A DNA stretch of 64,000 nt from Bacillus sp. RO3 (GTDB lineage Bacteria; Bacillota; Bacilli; Bacillales; Bacillaceae_B). Below are positions 51,015-62,736 of this stretch, in pieces (the first letter of the stretch is position 1; each line of letters opens with the position of its first letter). The stretch lies in assembly GCF_012911895.1 (NCBI RefSeq), contig NZ_JAAXCV010000032.1, positions 1-64,000 of the forward strand, given 5' to 3'. The position numbers were made by a program, and so were the translations under genes. The notes below the pieces were generated by a model that saw only the letters and a list, made by a program, of their open reading frames with translations, did no database searches and was not told where the DNA came from.

Positions 51015-51180
51015 TTTTCCTTCTCCTTCCGAGGTACCATGCCTCTATGTGATAAAAAGCTCTTTCAGTGTTTTCATTCAGCAAGTCATAGGTGTCAGAA
51101 AACATTGAACTCCTTTATAAACAAAGAAATTCTTCCATTCGTTTGGGTTACGTGGAGTGTGTAAGGATGTAAAACCCAGA

Positions 51181-51316
51181 AAGTTGATTGGAGCGGAAGG
51201 TGCTCGACTCCTGCGGGAGATGCGGGAAGGTTGAGACCCCACAGGGCAACGCCCGAGGAGGCTCAACTCCCGCCCCGCGGAAAGCGAGCAACCTGCAGCG
51301 GAAAGCAACTTCTACA
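51181..51316. repeat. GC-rich Bacillaceae-type intergenic repeat
   Basis: About 135 bp of high G+C (core words CTCCTGCGGGAGATGCGGG, TGAGACCCCACAGGGC, AACTCCCGCCCCGCGGAAAG) contrast with AT-rich flanks. It contains inverted complementary segments. I recall near-identical elements as common intergenic repeats in Bacillaceae. It lies in the transcribed space between the riboswitch terminator and the binding-protein gene; short open frames here are repeat-derived. Confidence 0.7.
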
Positions 51317-51354
51317 ATCTTCTTTAGAACAACAACCAACTTACGTAAAGAGCC

Positions 51355-51390
51355 AAATAAAAAACCTCTTTTCCCAAGAGAAAAGAGGTT
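51355..51390 (-). terminator. Riboswitch-controlled terminator
   Basis: AACCTCTTTTC (51390-51380 on the minus strand) pairs with GAAAAGAGGTT (51373-51363), then a TTTTTTATTT run. It starts 19 nt after the SAM-I aptamer, the expected expression platform. Confidence 0.9.
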
Positions 51391-51408
51391 TATGTATAAA
51401 TAAACGTA

Positions 51409-51517
51409 CTCTTATCACTCAGGAAATTCTTCCTGCAGGTCTTAGCACCTTTCCGTTTGTGAACGGTAGGTTGCCGGGCATCATCGGGCCAGTCCCTCTG
51501 CCAACTCTTTATAAGAG
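51409..51517 (-). ncRNA. SAM-I riboswitch (S-box leader)
   Basis: The minus strand carries the S-box core in order: P1 arm CTCTTAT (51517-51511), GCAGAGGGACTGGCCCGATG, then CCCGGCAACC, a P3 hairpin (ACCGTT/AACGGA), AGGTGCTAAGACCTGCAG, and the closing P1 arm ATAAGAG (51415-51409). These are the conserved nucleotides of SAM-I. Binding of SAM favours the downstream terminator and shuts off the gene. The next gene on this strand is the ABC binding protein. Confidence 0.95.
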
Positions 51518-51556
51518 ATTATGAAATTGGTTTGGTTCGCATTTGCTATAATCGCT

Positions 51557-51585
51557 ATGTTACCGATGTGTGGGAATATTGTCAA
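51557..51585 (-). promoter_or_regulatory. SigA promoter of the S-box unit
   Basis: Perfect TTGACA (51585-51580), 17 bp, TAACAT (51562-51557). Start near 51550, about 30 nt before the aptamer. Confidence 0.8.
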
Positions 51586-51712
51586 TATTCTTTTTTCAGA
51601 ATTTTTCGCAATGGGAATGACGAGTATTCGCGAAAAATGTCTTTATTTGTAGAATGGTCCATATTGCGAAAAGAGGTTGATAATGCCGATTTTCTGTTGA
51701 CCATTCCAACCA

Positions 51713-51747
51713 ATAAAAAACCGCTCTCCCCAATCAGGGAGAGCAGT
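51713..51747 (-). terminator. Terminator of pyrG
   Basis: CTGCTCTCCC (51746-51737) pairs with GGGGAGAGCGG (51731-51721), followed by a T-run on the minus strand. Confidence 0.9.
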
Positions 51748-51761
51748 TCCAGAATCGTTTC

Positions 51762-53396
<1,635 letters not shown>

Positions 53397-53500
53397 TCAA
53401 AAAAAGTAGAGGGTGTCCATTGTAGTCATGTCATGAATTTATCTTGTTCAAAGAAGGGGAAGTCCATTCTCCATAAATAAATTCATATGCATAGACCAGC

Positions 53501-53552
53501 TAAAAGACAGCCTCTTATTATCAATATACATCAACATGTAAGGGGTCTTTTA
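53501..53552 (-). promoter_or_regulatory. Second hairpin in the pyrG leader
   Basis: TAAAAGAC (53552-53545) pairs with GTCTTTTA (53508-53501), with inner CCCTTA/TAAGAG pairing. Its 5' arm repeats CCCCTTACATG found in the attenuator. No T-run follows, so its role is unclear. Confidence 0.4.
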
Positions 53553-53616
53553 AAGAGCGATCCTCTACACATAAAGGTGAGTTGAAACCCTTTTATGTCA
53601 AAGCTTTCTTCTTACA

Positions 53617-53660
53617 AAAAATAAAAAACGCCCCTCTTACAAGCATGTAAGGGGAGCGTT
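53617..53660 (-). terminator. pyrG attenuator terminator
   Basis: AACGCTCCCCTTAC (53660-53647) pairs with GTAAGAGGGGCGTT (53640-53627), then a T-rich run. It lies about 30 nt after the GGGC start. In B. subtilis pyrG, low CTP makes polymerase add extra G at the GGGC start; the poly-G tail pairs with the C/U-rich 5' arm and prevents termination. The same parts are here. Confidence 0.85.
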
Positions 53661-53688
53661 ATATACAATATCCGTCCTTTTTTAAGGA

Positions 53689-53728
53689 GCCCAAATAAAA
53701 TACTACCTTCCTGTACGAGAGAAGTCAA
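53689..53728 (-). promoter_or_regulatory. pyrG promoter with GGGC start
   Basis: TTGACT (53728-53723), 17 bp, TAGTAT (53705-53700), then seven bases to GGGC (53692-53689). GGGC is the initiation sequence needed for reiterative G addition in pyrG. Confidence 0.85.
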
Positions 53729-53772
53729 GCATAGAATAATGAAGGAATTTTCAATCAATGACCTCCATGGCA

Positions 53773-53804
53773 AATCCCTGCCTAAAAGTCGATGAGCAGG
53801 GATT
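53773..53804 (-). terminator. Terminator-like hairpin after rpoE
   Basis: AATCCCTGC pairs with GCAGGGATT (53773-53781 with 53796-53804). Weak T tract. Confidence 0.55.
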
Positions 53805-53861
53805 CCTATAAGGTTTATGGACTGTTTGTAGATCTAATACCTTCATCAAAGGACAGGATGA

Positions 53862-54416
53862 TTATTTATCGTCCTCTTCCTCATCATGCTCTTCATCTTC
53901 GTCATCGATTTCGTCAAATTCATCGAGCTCTAGATCTTCTTCGTCTTCATCGATATCCAGATCGTCGTCTTCATCGTCAACGGCATCATCGTCGTCATCG
54001 GTGAGATCATCGTCATCGTCTGTATCGTCAAGATCATCATAATCGAGATCTTCATCGTCAAGGTCATCGAAATCATCAAGATCTAAATCGTCATCTTCTT
54101 TTTTCTTCGCTTTTTTCTTTTTGCTGGATTTCATCGTTGGAACCGTTTCTTCTTCAATTTGATCGACAGGATACCATTCTCTTAATCCCCAACGGTTGTC
54201 ACCCATGGCAATGAAGCGACCATCAATATTCAAGTCCGTGTAGAACTGAAGTAAACGGTTGCGAACCTCTTTATCAGAGATTTCAAGCAAGCCTTTGATT
54301 TCGCTGACTACTTCTTCGAATGCCATTGGCTGCTTTTTCTCTACTAAAATTTCATGTGCCAACTCAATGAATGATGTTTGACGCAATTCTTCTTTGGATA
54401 ACTGCTTAAGACTCAA
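53862..54416 (-). CDS. rpoE: RNA polymerase delta subunit
   Basis: A Gram-positive polymerase subunit that speeds recycling and lowers non-specific RNA binding. The 184-residue product has an N-terminal HARE-HTH domain (about 1-90; LSKEELRQTSFIELAHEIL, FYTDLNIDGRFIAMGDNRWG, REWYPVDQ), a Lys-rich stretch KKKKAKKK and a disordered tail of about 75 residues, almost all Asp and Glu. Two starts are possible: GTG at 54425 abuts the AAGGA box; TTG at 54416 has 9-nt spacing and matches homologues, so it is preferred. Confidence 0.94.
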   Translation of the reverse strand: MSLKQLSKEELRQTSFIELAHEILVEKKQPMAFEEVVSEIKGLLEISDKEVRNRLLQFYTDLNIDGRFIAMGDNRWGLREWYPVDQIEEETVPTMKSSKKKKAKKKEDDDLDLDDFDDLDDEDLDYDDLDDTDDDDDLTDDDDDAVDDEDDDLDIDEDEEDLELDEFDEIDDEDEEHDEEEDDK

Positions 54417-54576
54417 TGTACGCACTTCCTTTCTCTATTTCACACTCTACTAAGTAGAGTAAAAAAGGGCAAAAATTCTCCATTATCAATTTTAACCATA
54501 TTCATCATTATAAACAATAAGAAAGACTTTATGCCATACCTATCTTGTTTTTGTCGCTTTTTTTTCAGAACTGGCG

Positions 54577-54801
54577 TCAGGAGGGCCTGCCACTCCCCCA
54601 TTTTTCTTCTTTTTCACCGTTCCGAATCACGCGGAATGCTTCATAGAAAAAATAGAAAGACAGAAGAAAAAAAGGAACCGCCCCTAATTGAAATTGATAT
54701 AAAAGTACGGCGATGCATAGGATCATGACCAATAGTCCATAACGTAAAATCGTCTTCACAGTCTCACATCCAAACGTATGTATCGTTCTTTCCCTCATCA
54801 C
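54577..54801 (-). CDS. Small hydrophobic protein, hypothetical
   Basis: A frame of up to 74 residues with one or two membrane segments (TILRYGLLVMILCIAVLLYQF, PFFLLSFYFFYEAF) and a charged C-terminus. Candidate starts are a GTG/ATG pair at 54801 and a GTG 14 codons in; none has a strong ribosome site. The codon pattern and membrane helices favour a real gene, but no family is recognised. Confidence 0.45.
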   Translation of the reverse strand: MMRERTIHTFGCETVKTILRYGLLVMILCIAVLLYQFQLGAVPFFLLSFYFFYEAFRVIRNGEKEEKWGSGRPS

Positions 54802-55071
54802 TTATCTGACAATTCTCATTATATAGGAAATAATACCAGACTACTATTAAGATCGTGTTAAAAATTGGTTGTTTTCGTTTAAAGGATAGACGATTTGGTC
54901 CATTTTTAAACTTGTTGGGAAAGGTTTATTCGAATGTTGGCTGTTTGCTTTTACATACGGGTGAATCGCCCTATCCCTCATCACTATGATTATGCCCTTT
55001 TTTCAACATCGATTACCCGCCAGAAAAAGAGACCACTGCCTATACAGTAGTCTCATCTTCATCATGATCTG

Positions 55072-58000
55072 TTACATATTACGACGATACTGCCCGCCAA
55101 CTTCATACAGGGCACGTGTAATTTGACCGAGACTGGCCACCTTGACCGTTTCCATCAATTCTTCAAAGATATTCCCTCCGTTAACCGCTGCCTGCTTTAA
55201 GCGGGTCAAGGCCTCTTCGGCTTGATCTTTGTGCTGTGATTGAAAGTCTCTGAGATTATGAATTTGTGTTTCTTTTTCTTCCTTCGTTGCGCGGGCCAGC
55301 TCCATGCTGTCCATCTGTTCTTCAGACGGCGGATTTGGATTCAGGTACGTGTTCACTCCAACGATAGGAAGCTCACCTGAATGTTTTTTCATCTCATAGA
55401 ACATGGACTCTTCCTGGATCTTCCCTCGTTGATACTGGGTCTCCATGGATCCCAATACGCCTCCGCGGTCATTTAATCGATCGAATTCTGTCAGGACCAT
55501 TTCTTCCACAAGATCTGTCAACTCTTCTACAATGAACGATCCCTGAAGTGGATTTTCATTTTTTGATAATCCATGTTCCTTCGTGATGATCATTTGGATC
55601 GCCATGGCACGGCGGACAGATTCTTCTGTAGGCGTCGTGATCGCTTCATCATAGGCATTCGTGTGCAGGGAGTTACAGTTATCCTGCAGGGCCATAAGGG
55701 CTTGAAGTGTTGTACGTATATCATTGAAGTCGATTTCCTGGGCATGCAGGGATCGTCCCGACGTCTGGATATGGTACTTCAGCTTCTGGCTTCTCTCATT
55801 GGCACCGTATTTATCCCTCATAACCGTTGACCAGATTCGACGGGCAACGCGTCCGATCACCGTATACTCGGGATCGAGACCGTTGGAGAAGAAGAACGAT
55901 AAGTTTGGAGCAAAAGCATCGATGTCCATTCCCCTGCTCAAGTAGTATTCCACGTATGTGAATCCGTTCGCCAATGTGAAGGCAAGCTGGGATATCGGAT
56001 TCGCTCCCGCTTCAGCGATATGATAACCGGAAATCGAAACAGAGTAATAGTTTCTCACTTTGTGATCAATGAAATACTGCTGAATGTCTCCCATCATTCG
56101 CAGGGCAAATTCTGTAGAGAAGATACACGTGTTCTGACCCTGATCTTCTTTTAAAATATCTGCCTGAACCGTTCCACGGACAACCTGCAGCGTCTGCTCC
56201 TTCACTTCCACGTATTCTTCCACCGTCAGCACACGGCCAAGCTCTTCTTCCTTCATGCGGATCTGCTGATCGATTGCCGTGTTCATATACATGGCAAGGA
56301 TGATCGGTGCTGGACCATTGATGGTCATGGATACAGATGTAGAAGGGGCACACAGGTCAAAGCCTGCATACAGCTTTTTCATGTCTTCAAGAGTACAGAT
56401 GCTTACACCGCTTTCCCCGACTTTTCCGTAAATGTCAGGACGGTGATCCGGATCTTCACCATATAAGGTCACAGAATCAAAGGCTGTACTCAGACGTTTC
56501 GCATCATCATCTTTCGACAAGTAGTGGAAGCGGCGGTTCGTCCGTTCAGGCGTCCCTTCACCGGCAAACTGACGCTTCGGGTCTTCCCCTTTTCGCTTGA
56601 ATGGAAATACCCCTGCTGTATAGGGGAACGAACCCGGTACATTCTCTTTGTAGACCCAATCCAAAATTTGACCGTAGTCTTTGTATTTTGGAAGAGCCAC
56701 TTTCGGAATATCGAGTCCCGATAAGCTCTTTGTCTTTAACTCCGTGACGATTTCTTTATCACGGATTTTCGTGATGAATTGATCTTTGCTGTAGGTTTCT
56801 TTCAACCCATCCCATTTTTGTAAAATCTGTTTCGATTCTGCTGTTAATTTATTTTCGATTTCATCTTTCAACGTCTGAAGAGATGTTATGACACCTTCAT
56901 TTGTTTCTTTTTCGTTTACAGCTTGGATTGCCCCTTCCAATTGGAACAACCTGCGGGCAAGGTTCACCTGCTCTTCGGCTTTTTTATGATAGTTCCGGAC
57001 CGTTTCCGCAATCTCCCGGAGATAGTAACGGCGATTGTTTGGAATGATGACGTTTTGCTTTTCCACATCTACATCTTTGGAGAAGCCCGTTTTCCAATCC
57101 AGTTCCATCTTCTTATTCACGGTTTCGACTATCGCTGCAAACAACGCATTTGTACCCGGGTCGTTGAACTGGCTGGCAATCGTTCCGTAAACCGGCATGT
57201 CATCTAAATCTTTATCAAAAAGCAAGTGGCTCCGCTGATACTGCTTCTGGACCTGGCGTCTTGCATCCTCTGAGCCTTTTCGCTCAAATTTATTGATGAC
57301 GATCAGATCGGCAAAATCGATCATATCGATTTTCTCAAGCTGGGAAGGAGCACCGAACTCACTTGTCATCACATACATGGACATATCACAGATTTCAGCG
57401 ATTTCCGCGTCCCCCTGACCGATCCCGCTCGTTTCAACGACGATCAGATCATAGCCTGCCGCTTTGACCACATTGATGGCATCCTTGATGGCCAGTGAAA
57501 GCTCTGTTTTCGACCCACGGGTAGCAAGACTTCGCATATAGACGCGAGGGTTGAAGATGGCATTCATACGAATGCGGTCCCCAAGAAGAGCTCCACCTGT
57601 TTTCTGCTTCGTGGGATCGATTGATAGTATCGCAATCTTCTTTTCAGGAAGCTCGTTGATGAAGCGGCGGATCAATTCATCCGTCAAGGAACTCTTCCCT
57701 GCTCCCCCTGTCCCTGTGATCCCAAGTACAGGCACCTTTTTAGCCAGATTCTTAATTTCAGAGAAAACGGTTTGTGCTGCAGCCGCAACTTCTTCATTCG
57801 CTCCCACTTGGTACTCTGCAAGTGAAATCAGTTTCGAAACCGTGTTCACATCTCCCGTTGAAAGCTTTTCAACCTCTTGATTCAGACTCCCTTTAATGGT
57901 CGGGAAATCGCACTCTTCGATCATGTTATTGATCATTCCTTGAAGACCTTGAGTCCGTCCGTCTTCAGGCGAGAAAATGCGGGCAATCCCGTATTCATGA

Positions 58001-58338
58001 AGTTCCTTGATTTCACGCGGGATGATGACGCCGCCGCCTCCGCCATAAATTCGGATATGAGAGGCTCCTCTTTCTTTCAAAAGGTCATACATGTATTTGA
58101 AGTACTCCACATGTCCTCCCTGGTAGGATGAAATCGCAATCCCCTGTACATCCTCCTGGATTGCGGCATTGACCACTTCCTCCACAGAGCGGTTATGCCC
58201 TAAATGAATAACCTCTGCCCCGCTTGCCTGGATAATCCGACGCATGATGTTGATCGACGCATCATGTCCGTCAAACAGACTTGAAGCCGTGACAAAACGT
58301 ACGTGGTGCTTAGGTTTGTATATTTCAACCGTGCTCAT
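55072..58338 (-). CDS. icmF: Fused isobutyryl-CoA mutase IcmF
   Basis: A B12-dependent radical enzyme interconverting isobutyryl-CoA and n-butyryl-CoA. The 1088 residues hold a cobalamin-binding domain ([18 protein letters not shown]), a MeaB-type G-protein chaperone ([34 protein letters not shown]) and the mutase TIM barrel ([40 protein letters not shown]). The fusion order B12-GTPase-mutase is that of IcmF and not of methylmalonyl-CoA mutase. Its ATG overlaps the TetR stop by 4 nt. It does not occur in B. subtilis as far as I recall. Confidence 0.95.
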   Translation of the reverse strand: MSTVEIYKPKHHVRFVTASSLFDGHDASINIMRRIIQASGAEVIHLGHNRSVEEVVNAAIQEDVQGIAISSYQGGHVEYFKYMYDLLKERGASHIRIYGGGGGVIIPREIKELHEYGIARIFSPEDGRTQGLQGMINNMIEECDFPTIKGSLNQEVEKLSTGDVNTVSKLISLAEYQVGANEEVAAAAQTVFSEIKNLAKKVPVLGITGTGGAGKSSLTDELIRRFINELPEKKIAILSIDPTKQKTGGALLGDRIRMNAIFNPRVYMRSLATRGSKTELSLAIKDAINVVKAAGYDLIVVETSGIGQGDAEIAEICDMSMYVMTSEFGAPSQLEKIDMIDFADLIVINKFERKGSEDARRQVQKQYQRSHLLFDKDLDDMPVYGTIASQFNDPGTNALFAAIVETVNKKMELDWKTGFSKDVDVEKQNVIIPNNRRYYLREIAETVRNYHKKAEEQVNLARRLFQLEGAIQAVNEKETNEGVITSLQTLKDEIENKLTAESKQILQKWDGLKETYSKDQFITKIRDKEIVTELKTKSLSGLDIPKVALPKYKDYGQILDWVYKENVPGSFPYTAGVFPFKRKGEDPKRQFAGEGTPERTNRRFHYLSKDDDAKRLSTAFDSVTLYGEDPDHRPDIYGKVGESGVSICTLEDMKKLYAGFDLCAPSTSVSMTINGPAPIILAMYMNTAIDQQIRMKEEELGRVLTVEEYVEVKEQTLQVVRGTVQADILKEDQGQNTCIFSTEFALRMMGDIQQYFIDHKVRNYYSVSISGYHIAEAGANPISQLAFTLANGFTYVEYYLSRGMDIDAFAPNLSFFFSNGLDPEYTVIGRVARRIWSTVMRDKYGANERSQKLKYHIQTSGRSLHAQEIDFNDIRTTLQALMALQDNCNSLHTNAYDEAITTPTEESVRRAMAIQMIITKEHGLSKNENPLQGSFIVEELTDLVEEMVLTEFDRLNDRGGVLGSMETQYQRGKIQEESMFYEMKKHSGELPIVGVNTYLNPNPPSEEQMDSMELARATKEEKETQIHNLRDFQSQHKDQAEEALTRLKQAAVNGGNIFEELMETVKVASLGQITRALYEVGGQYRRNM

Positions 58339-58988
58339 ATTACTCCCCCTGTTCTCCCTTGTTTTTCAAATCCGATGATTCCTGTGAAAAGAAGTTCAAT
58401 TTGAAGATTGATGTAGTCATCCAGTGTGTAACGTTTTTGCAGAGCCCAGCGGCGAAATCCCCACATCTGTCCCTGGACGAATACATTTTGGGCCAGCATA
58501 TGGATCTGATCGTCATCAAGCTCAAGCTTCCCGCTTTCCACACAGCCGACGATGAGGTCTTCCACCATTCCCACCATTTCAAGCTCCTTCTGCAGTACAT
58601 ACGGAAGGGCATCCTTCGATAGGGACTTCGCTTCCTGATACATGACGAGTACCTCATCCTGCATGCGGTCCATCACTTGGAAATAATGAGCAATGCCAAG
58701 CCTCAGGCTCTCCACTGTCCCTTTGCCTACATCCAGTTCCTCAAGCTCCAAACGAACCTGCTCATAAATGCTGTCACACACTAAATACAGGACATCTTCC
58801 TTTGTTCGTATATATTCATACAGCGTTCCGATACTGAATCCGGCGGCCTTTGCGATCTCTCTAGTCGTGGTGCGGTGAAACCCCTTTTGTTTAAATAAAG
58901 AGACGGCCCCGCGAATCATCTGATCCCGCCGTTTTTCCACTAAACGTTCATCCTTGACTGAAGCATGAACTTCCCTCTTCTTATTCAA
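58335..58988 (-). CDS. TetR-family regulator (FadR-like)
   Basis: The 217-residue repressor has a helix-turn-helix [26 protein letters not shown] in two parts ([18 protein letters not shown] core) and a C-terminal ligand domain. The start is probably TTG at 58988 behind an AAGGCGG box. Coupled to icmF (ATGA overlap) and downstream of two acyl-CoA dehydrogenase genes, it most likely senses an acyl-CoA and controls this cluster (inference). No operator was identified. Confidence 0.88.
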   Translation of the reverse strand: MNKKREVHASVKDERLVEKRRDQMIRGAVSLFKQKGFHRTTTREIAKAAGFSIGTLYEYIRTKEDVLYLVCDSIYEQVRLELEELDVGKGTVESLRLGIAHYFQVMDRMQDEVLVMYQEAKSLSKDALPYVLQKELEMVGMVEDLIVGCVESGKLELDDDQIHMLAQNVFVQGQMWGFRRWALQKRYTLDDYINLQIELLFTGIIGFEKQGRTGGVI

Positions 58989-59227
58989 AACAACCGACCG
59001 CCTTTTCTATCCATTTCTCCCATCGCCTTCTCATTCCCGGGCTAACCGCTTCATCCCCCAACAAAGCAATTAGAACCCTTTATCCCTATAATGATACCGG
59101 GTCTGCCCCTGAAGCAGCAGGTCATGACACTAACCCCTTTACGCCATGAAGCCCCCAGGGTGGCTGACACGAGATCGAAAGGACCACAAGATCTCCTTTC
59201 AAGAAAAACTCCCGTACAATCCTAGCC

Positions 59228-60367
59228 TTACTTCGTCACCATCCGGGAAATAACCAACCGCTGAATCTCCTGTGTCCCTTCATATATCTGGGTAATCTTC
59301 GCATCACGCATATAACGCTCAACGGGATAATCCTTTGTATAACCGTAACCACCAAAAATTTGAACGGCTTCCGTTGTCACTTTCATGGCTGTATCGCCGG
59401 CCATGAGCTTCGACATTGCCGACTCTTTTCCATATGGAAGGCCTTCTGATTCCAACCAGGCAGCTTGATAGGTTAATAGACGGGAAGCTTCGATGGATGT
59501 CGCCATATCGGCGATTTTGAATGAAATCCCCTGATTCGCTGCAATCGGCTTACCAAACTGCTCACGCTCTTTCGCATATTCGACAGACGCATCAAGAGCC
59601 CCCTGGGCAATCCCGACAGCCTGGGCGGCGATCCCGTTACGGCCCCCATCCAGCGTCATCATGGCGATTTTGAATCCATCGCCTTCCTTCCCCAGCATGT
59701 TCTCTTTTGGTACCTTACAGTCTTCAAACACGATTTCCGTCGTTGGAGATGACCGGATCCCGAGTTTTTTCTCTTTCTTCCCTACAGAAAAGCCTTCAAA
59801 TTCTTTCTCTACGATAAAGGCACTTGTTCCACGCTGACGCTGAGAAGGATCTGTTAACGCAAATACGATATACGTATCCGCGATTCCGCCGTTTGTAATG
59901 AAAATTTTAGAACCGTTCAATACGTAGTGATCCCCTTCTAAGCGGGCCGTTGTTTTCATGCCGCCTGCATCTGATCCGGAACCCGGCTCCGTCAGGCCAT
60001 ACGCACCGATTTTCTCACCTTGGGCCATCGGGCGCAGATACTTCTGCTTCTGCTCTTCTGTACCAAATTTATATACGGGCCAGCCTGCAAGGGAAGTATG
60101 GGCCGAGAGGGTCACACCGATGGATGCACATACCCTTGACAGCTCTTCGACGGCGATACAGTAGGCTAAATAGTCACTGCCGATTCCACCGTATTCTTCC
60201 GGCCAAGGGATCCCTGTCAATCCAAGCTCCGCCATTTTCTTGAATAAATCCATATCGAAACGCTCTTCCTCATCACGCTCAGCAGCTGTGGGAGCCACCT
60301 CATTCCGGGCAAAATCACGCACCATCTTTCGTATCATTTCATGCTCTTCCGACAACTTAAAATTCAT
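59228..60367 (-). CDS. Acyl-CoA dehydrogenase (short-chain type) 2
   Basis: A flavoenzyme of 379 residues ([20 protein letters not shown]). Flavin and substrate motifs: [21 protein letters not shown] (part), [20 protein letters not shown] with the catalytic Glu in YEGTQE. The frame runs about 60 codons further upstream, but the ATG at 60367 has GGGGGAA and the family start. Paralogous to the gene at 60.5-61.7 kb. The TetR gene is about 240 bp downstream. Confidence 0.93.
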   Translation of the reverse strand: MNFKLSEEHEMIRKMVRDFARNEVAPTAAERDEEERFDMDLFKKMAELGLTGIPWPEEYGGIGSDYLAYCIAVEELSRVCASIGVTLSAHTSLAGWPVYKFGTEEQKQKYLRPMAQGEKIGAYGLTEPGSGSDAGGMKTTARLEGDHYVLNGSKIFITNGGIADTYIVFALTDPSQRQRGTSAFIVEKEFEGFSVGKKEKKLGIRSSPTTEIVFEDCKVPKENMLGKEGDGFKIAMMTLDGGRNGIAAQAVGIAQGALDASVEYAKEREQFGKPIAANQGISFKIADMATSIEASRLLTYQAAWLESEGLPYGKESAMSKLMAGDTAMKVTTEAVQIFGGYGYTKDYPVERYMRDAKITQIYEGTQEIQRLVISRMVTK

Positions 60368-60527
60368 CTCTATTCCCCCATTAACTAAATTTATTTCGGG
60401 CTCTTGAATCCTTAAAAGACAAGCAAATCTTTCCCCTCGAAACACAATCCAGCGGATGATGCCTGACACGCCAAAGAATGTGTCCTCCCATCCATTCATA
60501 CAGGACCTTAAAATCCGATAATCACAA

Positions 60528-61664
60528 CTAAACCAATAAATTCTTCCCAATCACCATCCGCTGAATCTCACTCGTACCCTCATAAATCTCCGTTACCTTC
60601 GCATCCCGAAATAAGCGTTCAACAGGATATTCCTTCGTATAGCCATATCCCCCATATACCTGAATCGCTTCCGTCGACACCTCTACGGCTGTTTTCGAAG
60701 CAAACAGCTTTGCCATGCTGGCTTCTTTTCCGCAGGAGATATCGTTGGAACGAAGATTGGCTGCCCGGTATACAAGAAGCTTGGAGCCTTCAACGGCTGT
60801 TGCCATATCCGCAAGCTTGAAGCCGATCCCCTGCTGTTGAGAAATCGGTTTACCGAATTGCACACGCTCTTTTGCATAAGCCGTTGAATAATCGAAAGCC
60901 GCTTCCGCGATCCCTAACGCTTGTGCAGCAATCCCGATGCGACCGACATCCAGATTGGCCATGGCAATCTTGAATCCTTCCCCTTCCTGCCCAAGCAGGT
61001 TCTCAACAGGCACCTTCATATCTTCAAAGGTAAGTTGAACCGTTCTCGAGCCGTGAAGACCCATCTTATGTTCGTCTTTTCCGATTACAAGGCCCGGTGT
61101 ATCTTTCTCCACGATGAATGCCGATACCCCCCGGCTTCCCTTTGTCGGATCCGTTGCAGCAAAGACGATATACGTATCCGCTTCACCACCATTGGTAATA
61201 AAGACTTTGGAGCCATTCAGCACATAGTGATCATCGCGTTTCTCAGCCCGTGTCTTTAAGCTTTTCGCATCTGATCCCGCACTTGGTTCCGTCAGGCAAA
61301 AAGCCCCTAAGTACTCACCTGTTGCAAGTTTTGGCAGGTATTTTTGCTTTTGATCCTCACTTCCGAAATAGAGGATCGGATTGGTTCCCACCGACGTGTG
61401 AACGGACAAAATGACCCCGATGGTTGCACTTACTTTGGACAATTCATGAATGGCAATGATGTAAGATGTAAAATCCATCTCTGAGCCGCCATATTTCTCG
61501 GGAACCGTGATGCCCATCAGACCGAGTTCCGCCATTTTATTTAGGATCTCCCTTGGAAAATGTCCCTCTTCCATCTTTTCAACAAATGGCTGGATTTCCG
61601 TTTCTGCAAAATCCCGTACCATCTTTCTCATCATCTGCTGTTCTTCCGTGAATCGTAACTCCAT
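60528..61664 (-). CDS. Acyl-CoA dehydrogenase (short-chain type) 1
   Basis: The 378-residue flavoenzyme starts [20 protein letters not shown] and has [16 protein letters not shown], the C-terminal [20 protein letters not shown] and the catalytic Glu in IYEGTSEIQ. By context (between 3-hydroxybutyryl-CoA dehydrogenase and icmF) it probably oxidises butyryl-CoA or isobutyryl-CoA. mmgC-like by position. Two paralogues in tandem suggest one straight-chain and one branched-chain enzyme (inference). Confidence 0.93.
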   Translation of the reverse strand: MELRFTEEQQMMRKMVRDFAETEIQPFVEKMEEGHFPREILNKMAELGLMGITVPEKYGGSEMDFTSYIIAIHELSKVSATIGVILSVHTSVGTNPILYFGSEDQKQKYLPKLATGEYLGAFCLTEPSAGSDAKSLKTRAEKRDDHYVLNGSKVFITNGGEADTYIVFAATDPTKGSRGVSAFIVEKDTPGLVIGKDEHKMGLHGSRTVQLTFEDMKVPVENLLGQEGEGFKIAMANLDVGRIGIAAQALGIAEAAFDYSTAYAKERVQFGKPISQQQGIGFKLADMATAVEGSKLLVYRAANLRSNDISCGKEASMAKLFASKTAVEVSTEAIQVYGGYGYTKEYPVERLFRDAKVTEIYEGTSEIQRMVIGKNLLV

Positions 61665-61694
61665 GAATGATTCCCCCCTGATGTTTACTCGTTT

Positions 61695-62546
61695 TTACTC
61701 GTATGAATAAAAGCCCCTGCCTGTCTTTCGTCCCAACCAGCCGGCTTTCACATATTTTCTAAGCAGCGGGCATGGGCGGTATTTGTCATCACCGAACCCT
61801 TCGTGGAGGGTTTCCATGATGTATAGGCATGTATCAAGTCCGATAAAGTCTGCCAGCGTAAGAGGCCCCATCGGGTGATTCATACCGAGCTTCATCACTT
61901 CATCGATTGCTTCTTTACTCGCGACTCCTTCATAAAGGGTGTAGATCGCTTCATTAATCATCGGCATCAAAATCCGGTTTGAAACAAACCCTGGAAAATC
62001 TTCTACCTCCACGGGCACTTTATTCAGAGTCTTTGTCATATCTTCTATCGCTTGATATACTTCATCGGTCGTCGCCAGGCCGCGAATGATCTCCACCAAT
62101 TTCATGACAGGTACCGGGTTCATGAAGTGCATTCCGATCACTTGCTCCGGACGCCTGGTCGCTGCAGCGATTTCCGTAATTGGAAGGGATGATGTATTGG
62201 TGGCAAGAATGGCATGCGTTGGCGTAATCTCATCCAATTGAGCAAAGATCTTCGTCTTAATGTCCATGTTCTCAACGGCTGCTTCGATGACAAGATCGAC
62301 TTCCTTTGCGTCATGGATATCCGTTGAAGCCGTCAAACGGTTGACTGTCGCCGCTTTTTCTTCTTCTGACAATCTTCCTTTTTCCACAGAGCGCGTCAGA
62401 TTTTTCGTAATCACGCCCATTCCTTTTTGTACAAACTCTTCTTTCAGATCATTCAGGTAGACGTCAAACCCCGCTTGTGCGCACACTTGAGCAATTCCTG
62501 ATCCCATCTGTCCTGCCCCGATGACCATTACTTTTTTGATGTTCAT
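61695..62546 (-). CDS. mmgB: 3-hydroxybutyryl-CoA dehydrogenase (MmgB-like)
   Basis: It converts 3-hydroxybutyryl-CoA and NAD(P)+ to acetoacetyl-CoA. The 283-residue protein has the Rossmann motif [16 protein letters not shown], catalytic His in [17 protein letters not shown], and the C-terminal [15 protein letters not shown]. Position after the thiolase matches B. subtilis mmgA-mmgB. The 190-bp gap upstream holds a pair of TGTACCTGGTACA words. Confidence 0.92.
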   Translation of the reverse strand: MNIKKVMVIGAGQMGSGIAQVCAQAGFDVYLNDLKEEFVQKGMGVITKNLTRSVEKGRLSEEEKAATVNRLTASTDIHDAKEVDLVIEAAVENMDIKTKIFAQLDEITPTHAILATNTSSLPITEIAAATRRPEQVIGMHFMNPVPVMKLVEIIRGLATTDEVYQAIEDMTKTLNKVPVEVEDFPGFVSNRILMPMINEAIYTLYEGVASKEAIDEVMKLGMNHPMGPLTLADFIGLDTCLYIMETLHEGFGDDKYRPCPLLRKYVKAGWLGRKTGRGFYSYE

Positions 62547-62668
62547 TTTGTTCTCCCCTTTGTTAAGACTGAAACTGATAATCTATTGGTTTAACTTTAA
62601 ATTGAAGTGGTAATCTCGCTTGCCGCTCTGCTGCTGACCCCTTTTCGGGACTTTAGAAGATTTGGATT

Positions 62669-62706
62669 TGTACCTGGTACAGGTCGCCCACTTTGTACCT
62701 GGTACA
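62669..62706. repeat. Direct pair of TGTACCTGGTACA words
   Basis: Copies at 62669-62681 and 62694-62706, 25 bp apart, in the leader between the thiolase and mmgB genes. The same word forms an inverted pair at 6490-6531. Confidence 0.75.
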
Positions 62707-62736
62707 AAAAATCATACAAAGAACAACACCAACTCC

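Noticed and set aside
51078-51339. Minus-strand frames of 63-76 codons upstream of the ABC binding protein
   Set aside because: They arise from the GC-rich repeat; no start signal and no coding character outside it.
53792-54004. Arg/His-rich plus-strand frame opposite the rpoE tail
   Set aside because: It is only the complement of the Asp/Glu codon run of the delta subunit.
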